Shown: positions 22,471 through 33,626, counted from the stretch's first letter. The stretch: DNA of 64,000 bases from Oscarella lobularis (GCF_947507565.1 NC_089190.1:682001-746000), one strand, 5' to 3'. Notes: generated by a model not told the origin, from the sequence alone. Numbers and translations: made by a program.

Positions 22471-23443
22471 AGATCATTTTGCCCGAGTCTATGGACAGTT
22501 AAGCGGAATTCGTTTTCAGCATTAAAAATATGAAATTTATAGAAAGTATGAAACGAATGTTTGGATGAACATTTTGTTCCAAAAGTTAACGTTAAAATAT
22601 TTGTCGTCAAGACCCAAATTTCTACATATAACATGCTTTTTGGCTTAAAGATAAGTTGAGCAGAACGCTTTATCAAGAGACTTTGTCAGCTGCGGACGGC
22701 CATCTGTAGCCAAAATGACGATCAACACTCTAAAGGCTTTGAAAACTATGGCACATTGTTCGACCCTGCGCGAAGGGCACGTGGCAATGGACCAGACGCC
22801 AAGACTCAAGTGTTTGGCGACGTTGTAGTTGCTGTTGAAGCCCTTGAGGTGGCACGTTTTTCATATTTTTAAATCGAAGCAAGCGCTAAAATTTCATAAT
22901 TGGTTTTCTTTCAGCGTTATTATTTTTTATGTTGTTTTTTTCTTCTTTTTGATGTTTTGCCGTCTTGATATATAGTTTAGGTCTTACTTCATCTTTTTTG
23001 CGCACGAAAATAAGGCGTTTTGCTCCAAAAGCGCTTTTTCTGAGTAAAGAACGAGTTCCTGATTATCAAATCTGCTAGTCACTACGTAAATTGCACTAAT
23101 GAAATAATCCGATAACAGTCACAAATTTTTCTTTTCGTCTATTACAGCTTTTTTGATATCACATACATTAATAGGAATGTTGCCATCAGGCGGCATTGGA
23201 AGTATTATTCGATGACGGCTCTGTTCCCATTCTTCGGTACTGCTCGATTGCCGATAAAATTTTACTGATGAGTCGTCGTTGACTGACTCCAGTAGACGTC
23301 ATGTTTAATTAAATGTCTTGGTACAACGGAGCGAGAGACTTACTGTTGTAGCATTGTCTGAAAAATGACAGGAACATGATTTTAGCACCGTTTTAAGGTA
23401 CCAAACGCCGCGCATTGCATCATTCTGCCAAAAAATGTGTGCT
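22471..23443. other. Degraded, no clear gene
   Basis: The 22,480-22,860 stretch may be the decayed downstream part of the hAT fragment. The rest is AT-rich with no supported feature. Confidence 0.4.
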
Positions 23444-23447
23444 TTAA

Positions 23448-24596
23448 AGGGGCACTCCGGCGTTTTTTAAACCTATACTACAGTAGACCCTCGCTAATCC
23501 GAACCCCGTTAATCCGAACCGTCGCTAATCCGAACGAAGAAAAAGTCTTACATACGGGTTATTTCCGCTTCAAAACCGTCTCTGCTTCCAAAAGAGCGCA
23601 CAAGACTCTAACTTTTGATGAAAAGCTCTCGATTCTGGAGCAATTAGGTACCACTTCCTACACCGCTCTCTCTTTGTTCTTTAGAGCAAACTCGCGTAAC
23701 TGATTATTTCACTAATAATACAGACTAATGATTTGATTTCGCTAATCCGAACGTTTTCACTAATCCGAACACCTGAGCTTGGTTTGGGAACATCACTGTT
23801 CGGATTAGCGAGGGTCTACTGTACTATTAAAGTACTTACGTTTGCTAATCGTTTCGCGCCGGTTTCGCTGTGATCGTGTGATTCGGCTACGAGAAAGAAG
23901 CGTTTTAACTCTGAAATTACGGGCGTTCTGTGACGTAACTGGTGCCACACTGCTACCCGGATACAAAAAATGAACCGGCGTTTATGCCGAAGGCGTCACC
24001 TGCCAAGAAAGTTTGAAAGAAAAAAGTGTAGATCGTAAGGACTGAAACCTTTCTGTACTGACTTGAATTCGCTAACTACAAGCGGAAACGAGATAAAGCC
24101 GGAAACGCGCTTTTGCGCGTCATGCATTCGATGCTGTCTTCCGTGCCTTTCCGTCCGTATGTCTGTAAACCTGTAATTGCACGACAAGGGCGAACCTTTG
24201 CACATGATAAATTGAGTGAGACAATGATCGAAAAAGCACGGAAGACAGCATCGAATGCATGACGCGCAAAAGCGCGTTTCCGGCTTTATCTCGTTTCCGC
24301 TTGTAGTTAGCGAATTTAAGTCAGTACAGAAAGGTTTCAGTCCTTACGATCTACACTTTTTTTCTTTCAAACTTTCTTGGCAGGTGACGCCTTCGGCATA
24401 AACGCCGGTTCATTTTTTGTATCCGGGTAGCTGTGTGGCACCAGTTGCGTCACAGAACGCCCGTAATTACAGAGTTAATTAAAACGCTTCGTTCTCGTAG
24501 CCGAATCACACGATCACAGCGAAACCGGTGCGAAACGATTAGCAAACGTAAGTACTTTAATAGTAGTATAGGTTTAAAAAACGCCGGAGTGCCCCT
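23448..24596. mobile_element. TTAA fold-back (long inverted repeat) element
   Basis: TTAA at 23,444-23,447 and 24,597-24,600 flanks a near-palindrome. Termini are AGGGGCACTCCGGCGTTTTT and its inverse; arms of several hundred bases (right arm 24,237-24,596) are separated by a loop of about 90 bp. The left arm is split by a Tigger MITE. TTAA duplication is used by piggyBac and Kolobok superfamilies; no transposase is present to decide between them. Partial copies lie at 5.17 and 18.45-18.84 kb. Confidence 0.85.
23481..23821 (+). mobile_element. pogo/Tigger-derived MITE, copy 2, nested in the fold-back element
   Basis: A 341-bp copy of the 5,215-5,557 element with TA on both sides (23,479-23,480; 23,822-23,823). 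The interior encodes KRAHKTLTFDEKLSILEQLG, matching the CENP-B N-terminal (psq) helix-turn-helix of Tigger transposases, followed by a stop. The opposite fold-back arm preserves the uninterrupted target with a single TA, so the insertion and its duplication are directly visible. Confidence 0.92.
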
Positions 24597-24600
24597 TTAA

Positions 24601-25079
24601 ATACGTCCGGCGGCCACATGTGGCTGCTTTATGCAAGTGCAGTACACGTGTAGTCACGACAAAAGTGTCTGCAAATAGTGAGCTTTATGCTTTAACTAAT
24701 ACTTTATATATTTTCCTGAACAACATTTACAAACTACTCTCTGTTCGCGTTGACTTCATACTCTGAAAAACGCCTATATCTCCTTACTGGGCCGTCGCAC
24801 GTATGCGCAGTTGGCAGCGTTCGAGAGCTCCTATCGGCCGCTTTCTCTTTTCTGGGACTACACGTCTAAAGCGTACTGCTCTAATTACATTTCCAAAGGG
24901 ACGTACCCACGCCCTTCTCTACTTCCGAGTATGAAGTCAACGTGAACAGAGAGTAGCTAAGTTTAAAACTTTTTTCAATAACATATAAAGTTGTCAGTGT
25001 TGAGGTTACGCAAAGTTCGATTCTGAAAACCCTGTGATTTCCTTGCTGTTGGTATGTGTCTAATATTAGAGAGTAGCGC
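24601..25079. other. No gene recognised
   Basis: Nothing supported; the last part may belong to the 3' end of the kinase remnant. Confidence 0.45.
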
Positions 25080-25745
25080 ATCGACGGCTGATGTAATACG
25101 TTCGGCGCTTATCTGCTCCGGACTTAGGTAATTTGGTGTCGATCTTTTGAAATCGCTCGCTCTTGGGCGCTGAGATTTAGCCGCAGATGGCACGCCGATC
25201 CAAAGTCTGCGATTTTAACATCCGTTCTGTGCCAATTCGTCTAAAAATTTCAATTTATTTTTAGTCAAATACAACGTTTCTTATACTTACGAGAAGATTT
25301 GGTAATTTCAAGTCAAAGTGAATTATCTCTTTTCTTGCAATGTACCCTATAGCCCACACGCCGTCGCTTTCAAAGATGGTTTTTTCGAGCTATCGTCACA
25401 TCTACGCCTTCATTCTAAGGCAGAGCAAATTCTAAACAAAGTTTGACAAAAATTGCTTTTTAGCCACCTCGTGATTAATAACGACGTCAAATAAATTTGT
25501 CCTCATCAATTCAAATACGGCGTAGGCTAAATGTAACTTAGTGATCTCGTTGTGTTAATGGTGATGATCCAGAAGTACCTTTGAATACGACTTTCGACGC
25601 ATAAATTGACTAATCCGCATTTTGGGACGCACTTTACCGCAGCATCGGTATTAAGAAGCGAACCCTTAAAAACTGTTTCGAAGCTTCCCTTTCCCAGCAT
25701 CGTTATGGACATCGCGATGTCCGAAAGAAGAACTATCTCAACCAT
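25080..25745 (-). pseudogene. Protein kinase domain remnant
   Basis: Kinase subdomains occur in order on the reverse strand. They are the glycine loop LGKGSFETVFKG (about 25,690-25,655), AVKCV with the ATP-binding Lys, a hinge-like VFELMRTNLFDVV (about 25,500), IIHFDLKLPNLL (25,330-25,291), and after a 50-bp GT-AG intron (25,290-25,241) VKIADFGSA. A final frame carries STPNYLSPEQIS, the activation-segment end. The frame changes at least three times and a stop follows the hinge. The catalytic loop reads HFD instead of HRD, though Lys, catalytic-loop Asp and DFG remain. The kinase subfamily cannot be fixed. Its compact layout argues for a decayed cellular gene copy. Confidence 0.7.
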
Positions 25746-26306
25746 ATAGCTTGTGCATAAGTTATACTAATCCATTTTCAATAATTTTAACTTAAGTGAG
25801 AAATTTGTATGAATTGACAACGTCGTCGAGAGGAAAGGGAAAAGCGGCAATGGCGTGCACGGCGGAGGCAAAGGCGTACTTGTCGGCGCAGGCAAAAAAA
25901 GGCAGAGGCACATGTGGCGTCGGAGGCAAGTGCGGCATTGCCGGCGGAGGTATAGGTGGCATAAGCGGACATGGCGACGGAAAAGCAAGAAAATGCGCTG
26001 TTGGCGGCAGAGGCGTCGCTGGCCGCGGAGCTGATAAACGCTCGATCGGTTCGGAATCTACAGCTCTTTTAGCAAATTTGTTTGATACCAACTTCTTAGG
26101 CAAACATTTTGAAAGAGCGGCGCAAATTTGCGCTTGGCTAACGCGTGATTCCGACGCAACAAAATCTTCCAGCGTTATCGGGTTTTCTGCGCCGTCTGCC
26201 GAGGTGAGTGTTTTGGGAAAAGGCGAATGTGACGAGTAGTGCGTTAACCCTAATAATGATTAGTTGGATAATAAACCACTCTCTTATCACGTTATATGGT
26301 GACAGG
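25746..26306. other. Gly-rich/Pro-rich open frames, unassigned; gypsy leader at end
   Basis: A forward frame of 147 codons (25,796-26,239) is Gly/Ala/Lys-rich and its antisense is Pro-rich; both follow from GGCGGAGGC-type repeats. No family match. About 26,285-26,306 (TATATGGTGACAGG) resembles the primer-binding-site region before gag in gypsy elements. Confidence 0.35.
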
Positions 26307-26957
26307 ATGGATCACCCTCGCTCCTCTCGACCGCTCGCCTTTACGCCGCGAACGCCGGCGAATTTCGCTCGCCCCTCTACGACGACGTCAGCTCCCTACG
26401 TCTCGCCGCTGTCGTCAACATCGGCGACGTTTTCGTCGCCAGCACCGCACGTGTTCGTCCAACCATCGCAGGTTGCTCCGCCGCGCCCTTTAAAATCCGT
26501 GGATCGGATTCGCTCGCCGAAGCGTGGAAAACCTGGCGTCAGACATGGGACGCCTATTCGGTTGTTACGCTACTCACCGAGGAAACCTCGGAATACCGCG
26601 TCGCGATGCTGCTCAGCGTGATCGGACCTTTCGGCGTCCGCATGTATAACGGTCTCCCGTTCGCCTCCGCTGCAGAAAAGAACTCGATCGATCGAGTTCC
26701 CACGCTCTTCGCCGCAAAGTGTGTCGGCGAGACTAATATTAGATACGAGCGGTATCTATTTCTGGACAGCCGACAGAGCGCGTCGGAAGACTTCGAAGAA
26801 TACCTAACGGACCTCAAGGCTATTGTACAGCGGTGCGAATACGGTCGCATGGAAGATGAGCTGCTGCGGGACCGCCTCCTGCACGGCATCGCTAACGACG
26901 CTGTTCGCAAGCGCCTCTTGGGAAAGTCGGCACTTACGTTTGAAAAATGTGTCGCGC
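26307..26957 (+). pseudogene. Ty3/gypsy-type gag fragment
   Basis: Starts ATG 26,307 just after a primer-binding-site-like leader. Residues 1-60 are Pro/Ser-rich (SRPLAFTPRTPANFARP). After one frameshift near 26,500 the gag core appears: SLAEAWKTWRQTWDAYSVVT, IGPFGVRMYNGLPF, TLFAAKCVGETN, ASEDFEEYLTDLK and LLRDRLLHGI. It ends abruptly at about 26,957 without zinc knuckles, just before the region occupied by the hAT gene. This is the same gag family as 8.0-9.4 kb. The capsid-like core packages the element RNA in intact relatives. Confidence 0.75.
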
Positions 26958-27020
26958 GCCGAAAATTTTTTAGACCACGCCCCTCTAAATCTATTAAACC
27001 ACGCCTACATTCTACTAAAG

Positions 27021-29210
27021 CTACTTTTTGGAGTGCTCGTCATTATATCTCTTCGTCGCTTTTTTGGCGTCTTCAAGCACTCTTTTGCTGGGATTGAATT
27101 TGTAGCAGGGCTCAACATCGTGCATTTTGATTCCAATTATGCTCGACAAAGTTCCATTCAGGTCAAGACGAGACCGATAACTTGTTTTGTTCATCTTGAT
27201 CATGCTGAAGACGCGTTCTTCTCCAGCATTCGAATGTGGTAGGACGAGGACTATTTCCGCTACCTTAGCCAAAAAGCGAAATTTGAGGGTGCAGCCATCT
27301 GCTGATTTTATCTGTGACAGATACGCCCAAACAATGTCCATTCTCGTAAATTCAGATATTGCCTGAGTTTCTTCGTCAACAATTTCTTCCTTAGCATCCC
27401 TCCAAACGGAACTTGGAATATCATCTTTTTCCATCAGTTGATATTCAATAAATTCGTCGTGAATTGCATCAATTTCTTCAGGTTCAAACTTTAGAAAGTT
27501 GTTGAACCGGGTCACAAAATACTCTACGTCAGCATAATCAGCATCTTCCCTTCTTTCAAAATTAACCAATTTGGCACGTTTCAACGTTTCATCGGTTAGC
27601 GGCAGTTTTGCAACCATATACCGTGCTGCTGCTATGTAGTATTTCTTTACTGCCGACAGGAATTTTTCCACTTTTCTTTCGGTAACGGATACTTCGCTTT
27701 CTAACTTCTGCAGTTCTTGCCTCGCATTGATTCCGATAAACAGTGAATCATCATCACATTGATTTTCCGGCTCAGCGTATGGAACACCATTCAAATTAGG
27801 ATAGTTTTTAAGAACTGATATTTTAATAAATTTTGAAAAGGTTTTCCGCAGAAAGTTAAGGCAATGAGGATACAAATAGTAGATAGCTGGATCTTCCCTT
27901 TGCAGAAAAACGTTAAACTTCACAAGATCAGAAAGTACAGTCTTATAAAATAAAAGATACAGCTTCGTCATGGGATTGCTAAAGAGAGCAGCTAAACGTC
28001 TAAACCGTGCCTGTGGTTCTTCGGCCGAAAGAAAGTAAGACTTAAGGCCATCGTAAAGTTTCAATATACGCTCAACGGCATTGATTAAACTTAACCATCT
28101 TGTGGACACATGCTTAACAACTTGCTGATAGGTTATGTCGCAGAAACAGCAGAAGTCAGCAAGAGAATTTTTCCTTTTCGAGCTTTTGTCAAACCAGTAA
28201 TAGAGGTCTATTGCCATTTCTTCAATATCAAATCCGCTTTCTAATGCAAAGGCAGAAGAAGCGGCATTTCCAATGTTGTGCGAAATGTGGCAAGGGCAAC
28301 CCAGAAAATAGACATTGGGATTGACTTGTAGTACCCTCGATTTTATCGAGTTGTGTTTACCCAAGTTCACGCTGGCATTGTCCACACTAAATCCGACGCA
28401 GTTGTTCCACGAAACATTACACGTTCTCAAAACATCTGAAATTTTTGAAAAAATTTCAGCAGAAGTTGCAGCATTAACGCCATCGGTCGTTCCCATATCA
28501 AGAAACCTAGATTCGATTCGGTGACGATTTGTATCAAATATTTTGACGGTGATCGGATTCATTTTAAGAAGGCAAGTGTCATTTGATCCGTCAGTTGCCA
28601 AAGTGAAAGGCTGATGCTGCATTGCCTCAATAAGTTCTCTTTTGAAAGCCGGTGCTACTGCTCCGTTAAGAATAGCAGTAGTTTTTGTCCGCGCACAGGA
28701 AAAGCCTTTAGCAACGTCGCCGTCGAAAACAGAACGTATCATTGGGCTCAGATGATCAGCAACCGCAATAGGAACGTTGTGCTGGGCAAGGAGAGTGCTG
28801 ATTTTAACTTCAGCTGTAATAATCTACCAAAACTGTTATTAATTTACGCAACAAAGTCTGAAAGAACATACCTTTTGGGCCAACGGTCCATCACTTGAAG
28901 AAAAAGTGATTCGGTTCTGCTTATCCAACTTCTTAGACAGCTCCAAGTGCCTGGTTCCTTGTGCATGCCTTGAAACGTCAGCCTCTCCTTGATGTTTGCA
29001 TGAAAGTGTTTTATTGCAGATTGTGCAATGAAAGGAATAGCTGTCCTGCCTAACAGGTTGAAGAAACGAATACTTTCGTGTCCAGTCCTTGTTGAATTTC
29101 GTGTGATAGGTCGCTGCGCCGCGCACAACTGCGCACTTTTTTCTCTTTGATGGAGTTCCAACGGAAATGATGTCAGGATCGGCCATCGAATCGCTGTCAC
29201 TCGAAGCCAT
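27021..29210 (-). CDS. hAT-family transposase, apparently intact, one 48-bp intron
   Basis: Exon 1 runs 29,210-28,872 and exon 2 28,823-27,021; a GT-AG intron (28,871-28,824) joins them in phase to give about 713 residues with no stop. Exon 1 opens MASSDSDSMADPD, has a basic patch (PSKRKK), then a zinc finger resembling the BED-like finger of hAT proteins: FHCTICNKTLSC followed by a His-x-His arrangement (DVSRHAQGTRH). Exon 2 carries the RNase H-like core (LATDGSNDTCLL; VGFSVDNASVNLGKHN; FLGCPCHISHN) and ends with the hAT C-terminal dimerisation region (LPHSNAGEERVFSMIKMNKT, then LSSIIGIKM). Catalytic Asp residues are plausibly TDGSND and VDNAS. The length is normal for the superfamily. It is the only long transposase gene here with no visible lesion, so it may be young, active, or under host selection. 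Alternative starts upstream cannot be excluded. Confidence 0.88.
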
Positions 29211-29716
29211 AACAGTCAAGGGCGTATATGTCTGAGCAAAGAATGAAAGTACAAGTCTGACCTCAGATCAGACGCTAACCAGAAATGAAAGGTGGAGGCG
29301 ATGCTGACGAGTTTCCGTGTGCTAGCGAAGAGTAGGAGTCTGGCAGTAGCGCGCGTGAAAGAAGTCGTAATCAAGCGCGCTAAACCAAATATGTCTATTG
29401 TAAAATATTTTCAAAATGCGTGAGAAATTTGAGGCTAAGCGTGAGAGCGTGAGATGAAGTCAAAATGCGTGAGTGTCACGCACAATGCGTGACACTTGGC
29501 AGGACTGGTCCAAGCTTTTAAATGAAATGTTACGTCTAATGATCCCGCTAAATTATAGAAATGAAAGCTAAAGATTGTCTCTGCGTGAGAGTCTCGACGC
29601 TATATACGAATAGTGACGAATTGCATGTATTACATGGAATGGCAACTTAATTTATTTAATAAAACAACAGAAACGACAATTTTAAAATATACTAATAACA
29701 TCATGCAGCATTTGTA
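29211..29716. other. 5' flank of the hAT gene with TCACGCA repeats and possible terminus
   Basis: Around 29,400-29,500 the motif GCGTGA/TCACGC recurs six or more times, including the hairpin GTGTCACGCACAATGCGTGA at 29,474 onward. CTTGGCAGGACTG at 29,498-29,510 looks like a hAT-type end. No inverse partner was found left of 27,021. The remainder shows nothing. Confidence 0.4.
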
Positions 29717-29932
29717 ATGCGACCAAGAGTTCAAAACATTCTTCAAAACACCATATATACCAGTTACACGTGCTTAAGCGGGACCGAGGCCGTCTATTTA
29801 CACGTACGAGTTTTGAAGAGTGAGCGATTCGCATCGACTGGAATCCTCGACATGAAAACCCATTTCAAACCCACCAACTCGTTTCTCTACGTCAACGAAA
29901 CCTCGGAACACCCGCAGTCCGTTTTTAAATAA
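29717..29932 (+). pseudogene. Penelope-like RT fragment
   Basis: A 71-codon frame ends with LKSERFASTGILDMKTHFKP, TNSFLYVNETSEHPQSVFK. The GILDxKTHFKPT-xx-FxY-xx-S-xx-HP pattern is found downstream of the RT core in Penelope-like elements. No catalytic residues or endonuclease remain. Reads on the opposite strand from the 19.2-kb fragment. Confidence 0.6.
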
Positions 29933-30880
29933 AGAAATATTAACCTTTGAACTTTTAACAGTTTTTATTTTTAATCGTGCAATTTTATAATGTTATCAAT
30001 TGTTTCATTTTATAATTTCAAAAAATGATTTTTATGTTTAAAAACTGTAAAACCTGTCTTTAACGACTACTCACCGATTCAAGATAGAGACAGGTGGTAG
30101 GTACGCTTTTTATGTACAAGGTTTTCATTTTATTAGCGCGCGTCAGTATAACGGAAAGCTACAGGTTTTAAGCCGAAGTTGGTGGCCGAAAATTTCATAA
30201 CGGTTTGCGCAGCGTACTACAGTTGTACCTGGCAATCGCATTCTCCTAAAATAGGAAGAGAGAACATCTATGAACCCAAAGTTGTTGCGGTCTTTGGCAT
30301 TCGGAGAAGCGACAATCGCGCTTTGAAAAGTGGGCAATTGGAGAAAGAGAAAAACTCCGTTTCTTGGCACTTATCTTTGTTCTCGGCTTCTTTCTGCTGA
30401 ATGGCAAACTGCTGTTTCAAAGCAGGGTAATTTTTATTGTTGGGATACGTTAGGCAAATAGGGTAGCGTGTAGTGGGCATGCGCAGTGAACTCGCATTCT
30501 AAACGAGGACAAAAAGCAAGAATTATTCGTTCTGGTAAAGTCAGCTTAAAAATTCGCTGACTACCATGTCTTGTTGATAGCATGTTTCTCTTGGCACCGG
30601 CATAGCACTTGCGCAATTCTAGCTAAAACGTCTGCTTGAGATCATTGCTGTTGATTACATTAAAGAAATTTCCTTCGGTAGGTCAAAGTACAAATTTTTA
30701 GCCTGCTTGTGTTGATAATTTTCGTCACCGTTGCTTTAGTCGCGGTCGCTGTGAGACAGAGCACAGGAACAGAAGGCGCTGCAATGGCTCTAATTTCTGA
30801 CAAATGACCGTACCATGTGTAACGGCAAATTTGCTTCGTTCTTTTTCATTAAAGTCTCTAATATAACTTAAAATAAAAGT
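29933..30880. other. No gene recognised; MITE scrap
   Basis: 30,046-30,100 contains AAACCTGTCTTTAACGAC and an inverse GACAGGTGG, a short remnant of the MITE family seen at 14,198-14,733. Overlapping small frames at 30,143-30,616 show no domain. Confidence 0.45.
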
Positions 30881-31593
30881 TCAACCAAATCGTTTTCGTA
30901 CCATTCGATTACGACCTCGAAGCCTATCTTGAATACCTTTAGATCGTAAAACTTCTCTAAAAACACTATTCAAAACGGTCTCGGGACCGCCAAGAGCTAA
31001 ACTAATTTTGTCTAGGTTTTCTTCTTTAGTCAACTCTGAAATGAACAGCGCCGAGATACCAGCCGAATTTAGCCACTCCACTTGAGACTTGATAAGTTGT
31101 GTGAGAGGCGAGATAACCAGTGCTAAAGACGGAAGACGCTTTGGCCAAATCTCATCGTCAAGTTGTGCAAGGACTTAGTATGTGAGGGACTTCCCATATC
31201 CCGTGGGTAGCACGACGAACGTATCTTGCCGGTTCAAAACCCACTTGTAACTGTTTCAAGCTGCTCAGGCTTAAGGAGTTGCGGAAGCTGCGGAATTCTC
31301 TTGAGGACGCACGCAGACGCAGCTCTAACGGAATCGAAAGTTATCGTGCTGCTCATGGATACGCGTCGATCCGTCTGCTCCTTCACCGCGGTGTCAAAAG
31401 CAATGTCCCGTAACTGACAGAACTGCCCAAAAAGGACTGCTTCTGACGTACACTTACGACCGAAAGAAAGTGCTAAGCGACGTAAACCCTCCGGCGATCG
31501 TCGACCCATGGGAAAGTGACGAACTTCGCTCCTACGAAAGGCCGAAAATTCCTCGCAAAGTATCGAGTCCATTACAAATAGTGTGTATATCAC
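30881..31593 (-). pseudogene. RecQ-like DNA helicase pseudogene
   Basis: The reverse strand reads LLKPEQLETV, then in another frame NRQDTFVVLPTGYGKSLTY (Walker A GYGKS), a stop (TAA at 31,177-31,175), then VLAQLDDEIWPKRLPS and LALVISPLTQLIKSQVEWL (motif Ia region) and LNSAGISALFISELTKEE. The order and spacing match the N-terminal helicase half of RecQ-type 3'-5' DNA helicases. The DEAH box region is frameshifted and the C-terminal half is absent. The 119-codon N-terminal frame (31,593-31,234) belongs to the same unit. One frameshift plus one nonsense codon in conserved sequence support a pseudogene. RecQ-like copies are abundant in some sponge and cnidarian genomes, from memory. Confidence 0.75.
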
Positions 31594-32037
31594 TTATCTG
31601 ACGTCCGATTGGTTGTTTCGCTGAAGAAGAGAGCCCCTTCGGCACGCCTGAGCGACTTGGGGCATCGCGTAGTCAGCGTAATTTCGTTATACTTCGTTAG
31701 GGTCAGGAACGTCACGCCTAAATCACATTAAGGTCGTCAGCGAATCAGAAACGAGCTGTTGGAATGCTGCTGACTGGTCTCTGATTGGTCGACCAACTTC
31801 CGGCGAACTAGTCGCGTTACGCGAAGCAACGGGCTGGATCCTCGAGCCTAATGTGGAACAAGACACGTGTGCGTAGCGTAGCGCTGTATGGAGGTTCTTT
31901 TAGTAGGCACCATAGTCATGGCCCAGCCTGCTACGCCTGCACGTGAAGAAGGGGCAGTCTTAAATTAGGCGATAGTTATTTATTCAGGTAGCGCACTGGG
32001 GGGTGGTGGGCGAAGTATACCCCAACCAGCTTGTGTC
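31594..32037. other. No gene recognised
   Basis: Nothing supported. Confidence 0.5.
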
Positions 32038-32663
32038 CTACGATGACTTGCATTTACGCTGGAGTTCCCCTTTGATATGTTTGCTCACGCGTGGAAGACT
32101 GGCGGACAGCCAGGCAAAGAAATTTCGTAACTTTATCTCTTCGGAGCCGTTTAGTTTAAATGATGGATAGATTTCCGCAGTCGCCAACTGCTCGTCGTCC
32201 TGACCAAAATGGACCTTGCACGTGACAAATACTTCTACTTGCGAACTGTGATGAATTGCTATTGCAATAGGAGAGGCGTAATTGGGAGCGGTAGCAAGCT
32301 TTGCTGAAGAAAAAACTTGGGTTTTCGGGTCACCTTTAGTGATCATACACTTTATCTCGCTGACAGAGATCCCGAAAATTTGAAATTTGACAACCTCGTC
32401 TGGAGCAGCTTTCCCCTTCGGTTCCTCGTTCACATGGGTATTGGTGATGATACTATAGTCATAGTCTAACGGCAGAAAAATGCGCAGAATCCGACAGATA
32501 GCTTTTGTAGATGTTGCTCTTTCCGTTCCCATGATCGTTCTTGGAGAAAAGTGTCAGCCATTGATTGGAACTTTTCTTCATCACAGACGGTGACGTCGCT
32601 TCGCCGCAGATCAGTCACAGCTGCGCGAACAGAGTCGCCGTCTTGATTTTCGCTTGATAACAT
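32038..32663 (-). CDS. Uncharacterised protein, probably one frameshift
   Basis: A frame of about 165 codons (32,532-32,038) has a mixed, globular-looking composition: hydrophobic strands (VKFQIFGISVSEIKCMI; SQVEVFVTCKVHFG) and a basic C-terminus (HIKGELQRKCKSS). It overlaps a second frame that starts MLSSENQDGDSVRAAV at about 32,663 and is also protein-like up to about 32,530. The two are probably one gene with a 1-base shift near 32,500, or two exons with an unrecognised junction. I do not recognise the family; no signal peptide, membrane segment or zinc motif is visible. The region lacks nearby transposon ends, so it may be a host gene. Confidence 0.4.
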
Positions 32664-33297
32664 TTTGAGCGAGAGAACCGAAGAGACACGAGGGAAGACA
32701 ACTAACCAATCAAAAGCTAATTGGCAACACTCTCCAAAGGCCAATGAGGCTTGGCCAGCCCAGTCACGCGCGTGCCCCTTTGATCTGTTGTTAACGACGG
32801 TTAAACCGAAGCTTTAACCTGCCATTAAAGAAAACGGTTTTAATTCGAAAACATTGACTGGCAGTGGGGTCCCATCTAAACGTCGGAAATTTGAAGTATT
32901 TGCTGGTTATTTGAAAAGCGCTTTAGATTTAGATTACCTTGAGAACGGTTATTTCTGACGCATGCGCATACAGTTGGAACCAGGCCCTTTCTCCGCGAGT
33001 CCATCCGGAACTCGCAACCGGAGAAAGGGTCTGGGTACGAGGCTAGGTGTACAGCTGAAAGCAGATGCCGAGAAAAGGAGCTAGAAGCGTCAATATAACC
33101 CAAGTTTTCGCATTTTGAGGACTTTTTGGACAGTTTTATCATTAATACGATACTCAAAAGCCAAGCCAATAGAGTAAGATTGCATAAAGTTTCAGTTTGA
33201 TCTCAGCTGGAAATACCAAGATATTTGGCTAATCGAGGAACTAAAGCACATATCTAACTTGCGCAAAAACTTTAGTTGAAAATTTTCTTGGTGTTGG
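32664..33297. other. Intergenic, with a small hairpin repeat
   Basis: 32,979-33,035 is an inverted repeat with arms ACCAGGCCCTTTCTCC and GGAGAAAGGGTCTGGGT around a 25-bp loop, typical of a small MITE. No coding feature is supported. Confidence 0.55.
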
Positions 33298-33626
33298 CAG
33301 CAAATTAGATCAGTACGTCACTGTGACGATGGCCAACGTCACAGTGACGTTGGCCATCATATAGGGCCCTTCATGCAGTATTACGCTTTCCACAGCCTTC
33401 CGACGGCTATCCTAGTTACTACGATTCATTCCTATTGCCAATCGTTGTGAACTCTATCGTCATATGGGATGCACGCCGACGCCTCGATCTCGCGATCCAA
33501 CGACTAGCGGTAGAAACTTCAATGGTGTCTAGACGCGCAGAAATTTTCTCGCACGCGTACGACACGCCTGTTCCCACGCGTCTGCACGCTTAAGTCCCGT
33601 CTTTTTACTGCGAACGTAGAGAGAAG

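Noticed and set aside
25796-26239. Gly-rich 147-codon protein or Pro-rich antisense protein
   Set aside because: Low-complexity repeat explains both; no family or splice support.
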